This document shows positions 1 to 12,900 of a DNA stretch of 64,000 nucleotides, piece after piece (within the stretch, counting starts at the first letter, position 1; every line of letters begins with the position of its first letter). The position numbers and the translations under genes are program-made. The notes beneath the pieces are model-generated. The model made no database searches, had not been told where the DNA came from, and worked only from the letters and a program-made list of their open reading frames with translations. The DNA comes from Numida meleagris (taxonomy: Eukaryota > Chordata > Aves > Galliformes > Numididae), in the NCBI RefSeq assembly GCF_002078875.1, contig NC_034424.1, forward strand, positions 6,937,274-7,001,273, given 5' to 3'.

Positions 1-163
1 AATATTTGAGCTACCACAAGCCTGATGCGTGGCTTAAGGCACAGAATTTGCTCAGAAAAAATCACGAAGCCTTCCCACTTTCATGACACCATGGCATGAG
101 CCTGCAGAACCGCCCGGCACAGCAGCACTGAGCCATGGCATCCCCCGGGCGCGTTGTTCTCAC

Positions 164-280
164 CTTGCCGAAGTCCCGCACATCGAAGAGGTCGAAGGGG
201 TCGAACAGATCGCTGTTCCTTAACCCAAACTTGTCGTGACACACTTTTAGGAAGGTTCGGATGTTCTTCAAGCAGAGGAA
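164..280 (-). CDS. VAV2: VAV2 coding exon 2 (CH domain, residues 69-107)
   Basis: This exon encodes 39 residues starting [14 protein letters not shown] and ending DVRDFGK, the second part of the VAV2 calponin-homology (CH) domain. On the minus strand it is preceded by a pyrimidine-rich acceptor ending CCCTCAG (281-289) and followed by the donor GTGAGAAC (from 163 down). Both junctions are phase 0, so it joins exon 1 in frame. In the VAV family the CH domain helps hold the exchange factor in an autoinhibited state. The downstream acidic, DH, PH, C1, SH3 and SH2 parts lie beyond the left edge. The match to mammalian VAV2 is almost residue for residue, which separates it from VAV1 and VAV3. Confidence 0.95.
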
Positions 281-3200
281 CTGAGGGAAAAGAAAATATA
301 AAGGGGAGAAAAAAAAAAAATAAGTGAGACGGGCACGGATTTTAACGGAGATTTCTCCTAGTTAAATTCACATGTGAGACAAGTTAATAGGAACTTAGGG
401 ACTTTCACTGAAAAAGGCTGCGTTGGTTTATTTGTTGTTCCTCGAGAAGTCGGCTCCTGGTGCCCTGATTGGACTTCTGTGTTCTCAGCTGCACACCAGA
501 AACAAACGTCCTTTTGAAAAACAACTTTCGCAGTTCAAACATAAGGTAACACTGCGGAAAGGCTGGAAAACTCAAGCCAGAATGTTTCCCTTTCAAGCCT
601 TAACCCAAATATAAATTACAGCTGAGGGTCTACAGAAGCCCAGCGCTGAACTGTTTAACCATTTCCAACACGATCCTGCTGCCGGTTCCCTGCACAGGTT
701 GTGCCCATTACATCTGTGAGCACAACTGCAGCGCAGCGCGTCGCGTCGGCATCACCGCCTTTAGGATTATGCTTGATGTCGGTGGTGATGGATTTGCAGG
801 ACCACCTCGTTCCCAACACGTGGATTCAGCTCCACCCTGTCACCCTTGCTCCCCTCCACGTGAAGCCAAGCTCCCAGCACCGGGCACAGCCACCCCATCA
901 GCGCTCTCATTAGACAAACAAGCACCAGAGGCTGAAACTGAAAACAATTCTGTTTTTCTAGGGCATTCCTCTATTTCACGTAAACGCTGTCGTAAATATA
1001 ATCTGTCTAGACCGAGAGGTTGTTTGGAACCGCTTTACAACTTCTTGCTGATACGGGTTATGAAACAACTTTGTCTTCTGGGTGCCTGCAGGAATTCACA
1101 CCCTGTGCACGCCGGTTGCTTGCAGCAGGCCTGCGATTGCTGTCGCACGGCAGTCTCATTGATTTCAGATTTCAAAGCACGTGTTTGTTTTAAATCCTTT
1201 TAAGCCTCCAGTTCTGAACATGACCGGCACAGGCTACAGCCACAATTGCATACAGCAAGGGGCACTTCTCTGCAGAGCACTCCCTGCAGGTCCCAGGGTG
1301 TGTGGAGAAGGGATGGCTGAGGGGCTCGCTCCAGATTGACTTGCACAGCATTGACATTCAGCTGAGCTGGAGGTGAAGGATGCGAGAACCTGAACCCTCC
1401 ACATAATGGATTTTTGCTTCATATCCACAAAAAGCTCCAGCTTCACACTGCCTCCTTTCTGAGATCTCAGAGAGCGCACGCCCAAGGCAATGAAATGCCT
1501 CATCCTGACCGTTTCTAAAAGCAAGCCAGCACACCACGGCAGGGCTCCCAACCCTGGGTTGGCTCTGGTAAGAAAAGACAGAACCAAATACCCTTTCCAG
1601 CATCGTCTGTAGCCAAGTGTCTTTGCTCACCCAATTCCAACCTGAAAGCCATCAGGCCGCAAGCTGCTGAGTTAACAGGAGCCGCCCCGCACGGCTCCAG
1701 GTGACATCTGCAGAAAGACACCGTGCACACGCAGCCAGCCAAGCTCACACAGTGATGAGCATCGAGGAAGAGAAGACAAGCATCAAGGAAGAGCCCCATC
1801 ATCTGTTCAAAGACATGCTGCGAAGGCCCAGCAATGGGAGCAAGAAACATCTGGAGAAACAAAATACCCCGAACTGATACTGAGGGTGGTAATGAGCCAT
1901 CACTGCTGAGAAGGCAGCGACCGCAGCCTCCGAGCCATGCTGGCTGCAGGAGGGCCCCCAACACCTGTGCACACTCAGTTCCAGAACAGATTTGCTTATT
2001 TTTAAACGCATCACGATGCAGGAAGGTAAACAAACTGCCGCCAGCCCTGCAGAAACTCAGTGAGTGCAATCTCAGCATCACATAGGCGGGATGACGGCAG
2101 CCCCGCGCACAGGGCACAGTGGAAGCTCCTCAGCAGCTTCTGGGGTGAAGCCTGTGAACGCTGCAGCATCTCCTCAGCAACCAAACCGCCCGGAGTGGGA
2201 TTTGGAAGATGTTCATCAGCAGATCCCAGTTCCTACGGTCAGGCTGGTGCAAGCCTTGGGATCTCTGAGAGAAACTGAATGACAGAATTTAGGGAGAGGA
2301 AGAAGTGGAGCAGGTGGTTCGTTGGTGAGCGACCATGGGAAAGCTCACAGCTTTTCAGAGCTGGCCTCTTCAAGAAGCAGCGACTGCAGGGCTGCGTTAG
2401 TGCTCTGGAGCCACGTACAATAGCTCTGGGTGAGTGGGCATGGAGCCACGGTGCTGAACCTCATCCAAAGCTGTGGGCTTTCAATGGGCCCTGCAGCATG
2501 CAAGGAATGCTGCAGCTTTACCGTTTTAGATAAGTCACTTTCGTCATTCGTCAGTGGGTTTCTTTAGCACTTCCTGACCGTGATGTTAGATTTCCTCTTA
2601 TCTGGCTTCCAACACAGCCCAAACACACCAGGAGAAAAGTAAGTCCTCAACGGGGAGCTGTGAGCATCTGCTTATCGCAGCGGTCACAAACGGGGAAGGG
2701 AAAAGCTCTCATTGAGAAAATATGGACTTTGCAATCATCAGTGGTGGAACGGGTATGCTGTGGTCTAAACCTCTTAAGAAAACAAAAGGATAACTCTGAG
2801 TCATGCTGAGTTCCCCACGTGCTACTCTAACACTTGGAGGGGCAACAGGAGTGACGAAGCCCAGATAACTGCCACGCAGGAGCATGCACAAGCAGGCCTG
2901 CAGCCAGCTGAAGCACGGAGCTATTGACACTCCCTTTGCTTGCTTCAAAGTCAGGAGTGGTGAGAAAGTCTAAGAGCATCCAAGTACCCATCAGGATCCA
3001 CAGGGCTGGAGCTAACAGAACCCTGCATTTACAACTGCTCATTAAACCATGACCTTTACTTCTTAATCTCTCCAAAAGGCTCTCTGCCAGGTCTAGCTCT
3101 CCTCCACATCAAAGCTTTACCAGAGAATTTTGGGAGCAGTAATGAAAGCCACAAGCACAATCAAAGCTCGTGCCCCCATCCAACAGCAGCCCCACACCTT

Positions 3201-5870
3201 CCGCAGCTCTGGTGCTCCCTCGCTCCATCCCATTGTCTTTAGCAGAAAGCAGCAGCTGCAGAAGCGATACAAAGCATCCCTGCAGAAAATCTCCCCTCCC
3301 GTTCACATTTGGATTCCAGTCGCAGCTCATCAATTACTTGAGATGGACAGATTAAATTTCAGGTTGTTGGACAGCAGATTTATCTACTGAGAAGTGGAGA
3401 ACGAAATTATTTTTCAAACAATTTAGTGCTGTTATTTCTCCCCATTTCAGAGCCTCGCGGACTGCACAAATTCCACTTAGCAAGACTGATTAATGAGCCT
3501 GAAACACCGATGAGCACTGACCTCACCACAGCTTCTTCTCCACACCTCCACCCACAATCCCTGATTATCCCTAGGAGAGCACCTGAGGGATAGCAATCAT
3601 CTATTCTAGCAAACACCAATTGCTGGTCACTGGGATGAACAGGGGAAGCAAGCCAAGGTTTTTCCCAGCAAGGAGCATCAGCTCTCGAGATGTCACTGAA
3701 GCCTCATCCTCCAGGGACAGCACAGAGTCATTAGAAGCACCAGCCTCGAGCAGGATGAACCTGGAACAGCCCCTGCCCTGCTTCATGCCCTGCCTCGTGC
3801 CTTCCTCCTGCACTGGTACAGTGAGCAAAGAGCTCTGGGCAGCCCCTGCGAACCACTGGTCACGATGTGTGGGCTCTCAGAGAACAATATCAAGGTTCTG
3901 AACTGGAAGCCTGAATACACATAACGTTGTAAAATCAATTTAAAATAAACAAACAAAAAAAAAAAGCAATAGTGGGAGGTCCCGGAGTAACCTATTAAAT
4001 GCACCAAAGTCACAAAGCTCAGCTGCAGACACAAGCCTGCTGAAAGCCGTTCCTGAGCCAGAGCCGGCAGGAACATTAAACAGAGCCCCTGGGTTTCCTA
4101 CAAAGCATCAATTACCGAAACAAGGAGAGGACTGGGGGCAAGCACCGCTGAGGTGGCCCATGTTCTGAGGACGTGGGAAGAATGAGAGATGCAGCGTAGT
4201 GTCAAATGATTAAATCCACATTACTCGGAGATGCAGAAGAAATGCACTGACATACTGAATCATATAGAGAAAACACGGGGGAAAGTCCCTGCATAGGCCA
4301 AGCCAGCGTTGTAGGAGCTGCTGAAGCCCAACCTTTTGCATCCTATGGGGGTTCTGCTGACCCCACACCCTCAGGGGCTGTGGCAGGCCAGGCCAGCAGG
4401 CTCACCTCGCCCACGACATGTGCTCATTCAGAGAAAAGTGAAAAATGAAATTCAAAAAGCCAGAACAAAACCCCCATCAGGCGTCCGATGAGTCCAAGAT
4501 GACAATGCAGGGCTGGAGGAGGGAGCGGGGTAACGGCTCGTGGCTTAGGGTAGGGGAAAGAAAAGGCAGAAAGCCACAACCCTTATGTCCTCAGAGGCCG
4601 CACTCTGATGGCATCGATGAAACTCCCTGAGCTCGGAGGCAAGCTGAGCCATCCCTGGCAGCAGGGCCAGGAAGGTTCACTATGAGTGTGCTGGGGAGCC
4701 CGCGGGGCCGCGCTGCCACTGCGATGCACGGGGGCTCAAAATGGGCGGAAGGAAGCTGCGACTTCCCAAAGAAAGCAGCCGGCCGCAGCTGGGGACAGCA
4801 CTTCCCTCCTTTGTGAAGTCCTCCCAGGTCTGCAGGCAAAGCACCCCGCGGGAAGACCAGCAAAGCAGAAAGAAGGGAAAGGCTTCACCGAACTGCTGGA
4901 GCCTTTCTAGCAGAGCTGTTTGTGGGTGTGTCATTCTCAGCCCACACAGCCCCGGGGCCTACACGCAGCCCGCCAAAACCCATCGACTCCAACAAGTGCA
5001 AGTGGGGTGCAAGCCCACCACACCAGAACCTCGGCACTGGGGATTTCGAAGACCTCACTCCAATTCCCCATGCTGATTATACTTCAGAGACTGATCTTCT
5101 AGGATGTCTCTAAGGAAGAAATCTGCAAAGGAATAGCACAGGCTCTGGCAAAAGCAGATGGGCCCAACCCTTCCGGAAGGCCTCAGTCTTCACCAGCCCT
5201 GAGAGAGGGAAATTCAAACGTCTTTGGGTGAAGGACAACACCGCTTTGAGGAACCTGCCATCTTCTTAGTGTTAGGAAATGAGGGAAGAGCTCTTTTTGC
5301 TGAATAAAGAAGAGAATTTGCATCCCTAGCCATCCTGGGCTGACAGATGCCCTTGGGTTATCCCAAATCAGCCTATGGTCACGTTAAAATCCCTCCATGG
5401 CCGCCTTCGCACTGCAATGCAGGACCCACCTGGACAGCAGCTGTGTGCAGCATCCTTCACGGACCTGGGCAGACCTGCATCGCTATCCACACCCCTTTGA
5501 GACCAAATGCAAAGATGCTTATTTCAGCCTCTCCCACAGGTTAGAGCAGCACTGGGCTGTCTCTGAGGCACATTAGCAGCAAACTGGCAAATCCTGGCTT
5601 GGACTGAGCAAGACACAAGGTCTGAGGCTGCAGGGGCTCGGAGGCACTGCTCCATCTGCCCACGTCTGTCACCTTTAGCTGAGTCCCCTGCCGCACTCAT
5701 TAAGCCCAGCTCATTTCTCCTCTTGCTGGAAGAGGCACAGCTCCATCAGGGAGCTGGGTTCCAGAAATAAAGAGGAATCGCTCAGCTTTTGCTCTTGACA
5801 TGAAGTCCTAAGCTCACGTTTGCCTCACCAGGGCTCACACTTTGTCATGCATGAAACATAACCATAGGTT

Positions 5871-5912
5871 AAAAAAAAAAAAAAAAAAAAAAAGAAGAAG
5901 AAGAAGAAGAAA
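5871..5912. repeat. A23 + (GAA)6 microsatellite
   Basis: A run of 23 A is followed directly by six GAA triplets. It could be the decayed tail of a retroposed element, but no element body is recognisable upstream. Confidence 0.9.
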
Positions 5913-8900
5913 TTATTATTGTAGCTGATCAAGAAATCAGATGGCTTCCCACGCACTGAGCTTGCAGCAAAGAAAATTCAAAACATTCTGGCCAGCAGCT
6001 TTAGGACAGGACTTGTCCCGAACCATGACAATCAAATTGTAACACAGAATCCAGCTGCTGTTCAAGAAAACGGGTAATTACGTAACTGTATATAGGGTTA
6101 CACCGGAACGATATGCTTACACAGAACTTTCCAAGCAGTCATTGTTTTTCTGCTCTTTCGGTTGGGTGAGGAATTGGGCTGTGATGAACTCTTGACAGGA
6201 CAGAGATGAGAACAGCTCTGGTATGCCCTGAGAGGAGCAATGGCAGCCAAGTCGGGAAATCAGCCCTCGTCACATCAAGCACTGGGACAGAGCTGCAAGT
6301 GGGAACCCAGGGCGGGAGCTGCATGTCTGGGCTGGCTCACAAAATGCACTGAAAACCTTTATTCTATTTAAAACCAAGATGCTGAATAGACAAGCTCTGA
6401 CTTCAAAAACGTACCATGGGGTGGGAACTGGATTAGATGCCTGTAATACCTGACTCCAACGTCATTCATGCTACGCAGACTACTGTTAAATATTAACCTA
6501 ATATGCATGTTGAATTCAAGATCTTTATATCAATTTTATGAGTTCCATTTATGTCCAATTCTACACGTCCACTGCTATCTCAGCCCACCCCTCAGCCGAC
6601 AGTGTGGCCATTTGGTGCAGGCACGCTCCCATCTTGAGGGACACATGTGTCTCACTGCAGATGCTGCATGCTTTTGGTTTTAAGTCCCCTAGGAAATCTT
6701 ATTTCAAAAGGTCTGATATCAGACCAGTGGCATGCAATCTTTCAACATCCAGCAGACATTTCTGGCAAGAGCTTGTATGAGCTGCCATTGCGTTATTCAA
6801 GCATCATTTCTCCATGCAGGCGTGATTTGGGGTGATCCGCTTCCAATTAGATTTGCTTCCCCTTCACAAAGCCTCAGAAATTACAACCAAATGGGCTGTT
6901 TTCCCCCCTGCAAGAAGTGCCAGGTTACCTGCCAGGAATCAGATGCACTGAACAAACCAATCTCCCAACACATTCATCCCACTGAGCCAAAGCAGCGCAC
7001 GCAGGGAAAGCGCGATTGAAAAGCAAGAACACAGCCATGAGAAATATTAATAACCCTGCATTTGTTGCAGCTTTTACCTTTTAAATTGCTGATGGAGGGC
7101 ATAATGGCCTGGAACAATTGCAAAGTTCTGTCATTTCGATACAAGTGTCAGCAAGAAATCTTAGAAATTGGATACGCAGCAAAGGCTGTTCTCCTGGATA
7201 ACTCGGGGATGGCAGTGCTGGGAGGCTGAAAGGCTCTAATGGGTCACAATTTGTCCAGTCTTGCTGCTGCCTGACAAGATCCAGAGATCACAGCTCAGCA
7301 TCAACATCAGTGCTGAAGTACAGGAAGCTCTGGTTTGTCCCAGCAGAAGAGAAGAGCACTTGCTGTTGCCTGGGCTTTGCCCAAGCCCACGTTTACCTGC
7401 GTGTCCTTGCTGAAATCAGGCTGCCAGCCCTTTAGTTGCCAGCGGGCTCAGTGAGAAACTGTTCCTAAATGATACACTGGGGACTGGGATGGCATTATTG
7501 GAAGCAGACAACAAACACTCTGAAAACTCAGCTTAATGGCACCGGGTAATGACGCTGAAAGATATCCCCCAGCTTCTTCCTCAACAAGTAATTAAAACCA
7601 GAGCCCTACTCTTCACATTGCAGATGGCTGATGCAGACCTGCATATGAGATTAAGCTGCATCGTGCAAGATTAAGCTCACAATGTGCTTTTAATGGGCCT
7701 CTGGATGTTTCTCTGATCGTGGTGGCACATGGGAGCTGCGCGCAGCAACCAGAGCACCCCCGGCTTCACACATTCTGCTGCTGTTTGTTTGCTTGTGGCT
7801 CAGCTTTTGCTTTGGACATTCACCAGTCACACAGCCTACAGCGTTACACCCATCTTTAAGAACAAGAAGGGAGACTCAGTGAATGTCAGCCTCAGCTGGG
7901 AGTGAGTAAAGAGCAGAAAGTAAATCAGGAGCAGGCAGCACACATTTAGCACAGCAAGCCTTGCTTGTCCAACTCTATTGCTTTCTATAAAGCAACAAAC
8001 AGCAGGACAGACGTGGCTTGGAGCAGTGATGCAATCCATGTGCTTTGCCTTCACGGAGGTCTCTGCCACCACCTCCCTCTGTACGAGGAACCACGCGATG
8101 CCCATAGCCACGCGCCCATTGGCCTCGTCCATTACAACAGGGCAAACTGCTGACAAAGCACCCGTTTCACAACGTGCAGAGCCAGTGGGAAAGGAGAGCG
8201 ACCAGCAGGGACAAAGGCCCTGCTTCTCAGCTCCTCCTCCCTCCAGTAACAGTCAGAAAACATCCAACATTTGAAAGAAGAGTTCCAAGTGTTAAAAAAC
8301 AGCTCAGTTCTCAGAACTGCCCAGGCATCAGCAGAAGCCTCCCATGAGTCTTCAACTCGAGCAGGCTTCAGATTCAGCCCCCAAATCCTATTTGGCTCTC
8401 TCCTCATGGCTCCAAATCCATTTCTCTATATTAGGGAAAGGAAAGCCATCCACATTAGCACCATCTCTCTTACTGCACAAAGCGTTCTGACCGCCTTTGT
8501 GATTTGCATTCAGGGTATCGGTTCCTCTCCCCTTCAACACAGCAAGGAAATTAATTAACCGAACAGTAACGGTAAGTCTCATAAAGCTTGGGAGGCCGAG
8601 ACAGGAAACCTGAAGGTTAAACATCATGTTTAATATAGGTGCAAGGTACAAATCAGAATGAACTTCAACCAGGGGAAGGATGGGGAGCCCACTGGCATAG
8701 CTGTGACGATGGGCTGTGTAGGTTCTTATTTAAGAAGCCAGGCTTTGTGCACTGCTGTCCCAACAGACTTGGACACTAGAGTGTGCCTGTTCTTTTCATA
8801 TTTTGTTGTTCATTGCAAGAGTGAAAGGTTTGAAATGTAACTGCTCTGAGCTAAGCTAAAGGCCCCTAAATCCACCAGACCCCAGGAACCCAGAGTCCCC

Positions 8901-9881
8901 CTATCTGTGATTTGACCCCGCAGTGACCACTCGCATGAGGATTTTCCTAGGAGGGAAAGGACAAATGCCACCAAAGCCATATTTCATTTTGCTTCAGTTT
9001 TACAGCTTCTCAGTTGCCCCAGTTTCCACCACGGGAAGGAAAAAAAAAGAGAGAGAAATCACTTTCCATTTCCAGTTATTTTTGCAAAGTGGGATTTAAT
9101 GAGAGACTCCAGCCAAAATTAATGCTGCGCTGTGAAGTTTCCCAAAGTGTGAAACGATTCAGTGCCAAAACGAACTGAAGGCATCTTTATGCTGCGACTG
9201 AGTGCTGAAAGTTTCAAAGGCGTGTTTGTATCAAAGCCACCACAGCACATGCTCCAGGCATGGAGCTGGGCACGTCCCCATCCCTGACCTTTCGTTCAGG
9301 GGAGTCCTAAAACGAAGGAAACAGTGGGGAGCTTTGTGCCCAACCCAATGTACTCTGCACACAATGAAAATGGGCTACAGAAGGTAAACTGAGCGGTGAC
9401 TTCATCGGTAAAGCTGCTGAAAAAGGTTGATCACCAGCTCGAAAGAACCAGCACTGAGAACAGAGCCCACGGATTCTGAGAAATAAGGCTCTGGATATTT
9501 ATATCAATTAATACATTGGGAATGTAACAAGATCAACACAACTTCCTAATCTGATACCTACATCTCGCTCTTCCCAGCCCGGAACACTTGCTTATCTGCT
9601 GCATTAGCACGACAGGGCTGGATTCAGTGCTGGCATCAATAAGGTTAGAGATGGGTTTAGAAATCTCCCCTGCGTTTAAAGAAGGGGTGATGAGGGATGC
9701 AGAAACCCAGCACCTTGCAATCAGCTCCATGGATGCCCTGCTCTGACATTAACCCTGGGTGGAAAACAGAGAGGTGCAGTTCTGCCCTTCTTGCCCAAAG
9801 CCTCCGATGTTTTGAGCAAACAGCTTCCAGCTGTGGGGTAGCACGTAAGGCAAGTCCTCCTTTGGGCACGGTGGGGGTGGG

Positions 9882-9940
9882 TGGATGCTTGGACTCAGTG
9901 ATCCTGGTGGTCTTTCCCAGCCCCACAGATCCTATGATAA
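9882..9940 (+). mobile_element. CR1 LINE 3'-end fragment
   Basis: The stretch GGACTCAGTGATCCTGGTGG, then TCTTTCCCAGCC and a degenerate CCTATGATAA, follows the usual end of avian CR1 elements (TGGACT..GATGATC..GGTCCCTTCCAACC..ATTCTATGA). Only the last 60 bases or so are recognisable, as expected for 5'-truncated CR1 copies. Identification is from memory of the family consensus. Confidence 0.65.
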
Positions 9941-12900
9941 CACACGCTACCAGGGACGTATCGCAGCCTACCACAAAGAAACGATGCTCCGCTGAAATAT
10001 TTTAGTCGGAAGTTTAACACGTACATGCAAACACTTGTGATTCTTCAATTTACACTCACTTAAGAAAAAAAGTTAACTGGAATTTGGGAGAGGAGAAGAG
10101 CCAGCTATCCTCAGAAGCCGCCTCTCCCCACCCCTGCATCAACTCGGGTGCACTCAAACGCAGGTGCTCTACCAGGACAAGCATTTCCCCTGGAAGCAGA
10201 ATTTAATGATGTATTTACCAGCCAGACAGCAACAGTTACACCAGACAGCACACACGAGCGCAGCTTACTCTCCTAATTGGAATATCTAAAATAAACTCTG
10301 TAGAAGGGCGTAATTGCATCTGCAGAGCGGAGAGCGTTAGGGAAGGGTTCGTTTTGCTGTGCTGGTCTAATTAATTTGGTACGAGAGGAGCAGGGAGATG
10401 AGGCCCCGGGGACTGGTTGGGCCGGACCGCTAATGCTTCAGCAGAAGGGGCAGCGGAGCTGGGAGCAGCATCTGAGCCCAGCACAGCCATTAACCCCCGC
10501 TCCTCCCAGGGCCATCTACCCCACTTCACAGTGCTGGAAATGGGCAGGATGTGGAAGGACAACGCTCAGAGCTTCAAATGGGAGCCGGTCGATAGGCAGC
10601 GGCCCTAAAAGAATACAAAAAGCCCAGTGACCTGCAAATTGAAGTTGTTCTATCGACACGGCTCAGTGTCAACACGCAGTTAAACACAGCCTGCTTCTCC
10701 TTTTTGGACTGCAACCCTGTACTATTTTCCTAGAGCCACCCAATATGAATTCATCTCCACTAGTTGAGCTGCATACGACTAAAGAAAAGTTATCTTCTGC
10801 TTTAAATTAATCCTCTTAGCAACTGCTTCCACAAACACACTGAGAACTCAACCAGACCGTGCATGGGCAGAGCAAACATTACAGGAGAAGGGATCTGCTG
10901 CTCAGGGGCTGCACTCATGCTGAAGATGCCACGATTCGCCTGAAACTTGGCTGCACATTGAGCTGGGACGCTGGCCTCGCCCTGCGCACACACTGCTCCT
11001 CCAAACCCTCCTTTCCTCTGCACAGAATTAAGGCACCGAGAAACAACCGCACTGATTCACATCAGACTGAAATGCACCGAGCTCTGCACGGCCCCGAGCA
11101 GAAGTCACAGGGAGTGTTGAGAAGCCAACACGATGCTTTCCAAATCTTCTGCAGCGAGCACTAAGCCGGGCCCAGCTCCTGTTAAAATCACTACGGCACG
11201 CATTAGGCTGAGCTGGTAGGAATAAATCGCTCCTCTGCACAAAACAACCGAGACTTAGCAGAAGAAAAGTGAAGACTACGGAGTATTCTACACGGCCATA
11301 AACACCAGGGGAAATAAAACATCTCTCTGAGGTGCAGCTTCCAATGCAAAAAGCTCTTATTTAAAGCAGCGCTTCCGCAAGCTCCAGAGGGGAGAGGCTC
11401 TCCAACTGCTGATGCCTTTAAGGGAGGGGAGAATAAAGAACATTCCACACCAAGTCATCACGGCCATCACTTCTGGCTGCATTCAAGAAACAAAATGCAA
11501 CTCTTTTTTTAATAATGAAAACTTCCCCTACGATTCTTTCTGCCCCCGGGGCTCAAGGAGTGGGCAGCACGCGGCTGGAGAGGATCTGGAGAGGGCCCAG
11601 GTCTCAAAGAGAGGAAGAAAGCCTGTCTTGCACACAACCCCGTGTGCCATCAGAGGGAAATGCAGCCTTAGCTTTCCCAGGAACAGAAGGGCTTTCTCAG
11701 AGCCCTTCCACCTCCTGCTCTGGGACTTCTTTTTTTGGACTCACGCACCCGAATGGGCCACGCCACGCAGCCCACAGCCAGCTCTCCCCAGCCATTCCAA
11801 CCCTCAGATCCCCAACGCTGCAAGCAAACAGTGACATCTGTAATCGCCCGCTCATTTCAGAGCACTCGCATCCATTTGGCAGAACCAAGTCCTTCCCATT
11901 GCTATTTCTGCTTTTATTTACGAGTAAGAGAGGAAGAAAACTGGCAAAGGAAAGCTGCTGTTTGCAGCAGGAACAGCGCAACCACAACAGTTAGAGGATC
12001 CAAGGAGAAAAATAAAAGATGTATACACCCCCTATATCCTTCCTACCCGAGTCTGAGGGCACCGTGAAGGTTTCAGCAGAGCTCAGCCCCCGGAACAGAG
12101 CCCTGTGTGCCACTGGGGATGCTCGCAGCACCAAGCAGGGCTCACACAGCCCCAGCAATGCGCTGCCATCCAGGAGAAGCTCCACGTGTATTCTCCAGCA
12201 CGACAAAGCCCGACGCTCTGACAGAGACAAACCCAAGCAGCAATTACGTTACCTCCAGCACAAAGACAACTTAAATACCCCTTTGTGCAGAGACACCTGC
12301 ACTGCGCTGCAGGGAGCTCCTCCTGCACGGCCCTACCCGAGCGGTACAAATAACAGCACCGAGCAGCTGAATGACAGCAATAACACGACCCAGCACCTCA
12401 TCTTTATCCTCAGGTATTTTCACACCGCTGCACTGTCATTAGGGGAACTGTCTGGGAAGGAATCGAGGTGGATTCGAGCAGTTCCTCCTCTCCCACTTGG
12501 CGATGCACAGCTTTCCTGCCTAAGCGATAACGCTGCTCGCTGCTCCAGCTTCATTTTGGCGGATCCCAAAGCTGAAGGCGGTTCCCCCCCCTCCACCCTT
12601 TAAGTTATCGTACAAGGAGGGGGATGCAGAACGCCACCCACTCGTTGTTCACTAATATTCTGCTTTCTACATTTTAAACCTTGCTTATTTTAACTTGGCT
12701 TTCAAGTTTATGAGACTTCAGAGAGCACTTCAATCGCGCTTCTACGCATTTCCCCACAGCAGCGATGGCAACGCCTGTTTGTCTGCCTTCCCTTAAGGAA
12801 GAATTAAATCCCTGCATCACGGGACTTCAGGATCTGGGTCTTCCCGAAATATACCAGGGAAGAAAGTCACAGAAACAGGGTTTAATGGCCTGCATCGAGC

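Noticed and set aside
1515..2117. 200-codon minus-strand frame in VAV2 intron 1
   Set aside because: No recognisable domain or splice context, with overlapping open frames in other phases.
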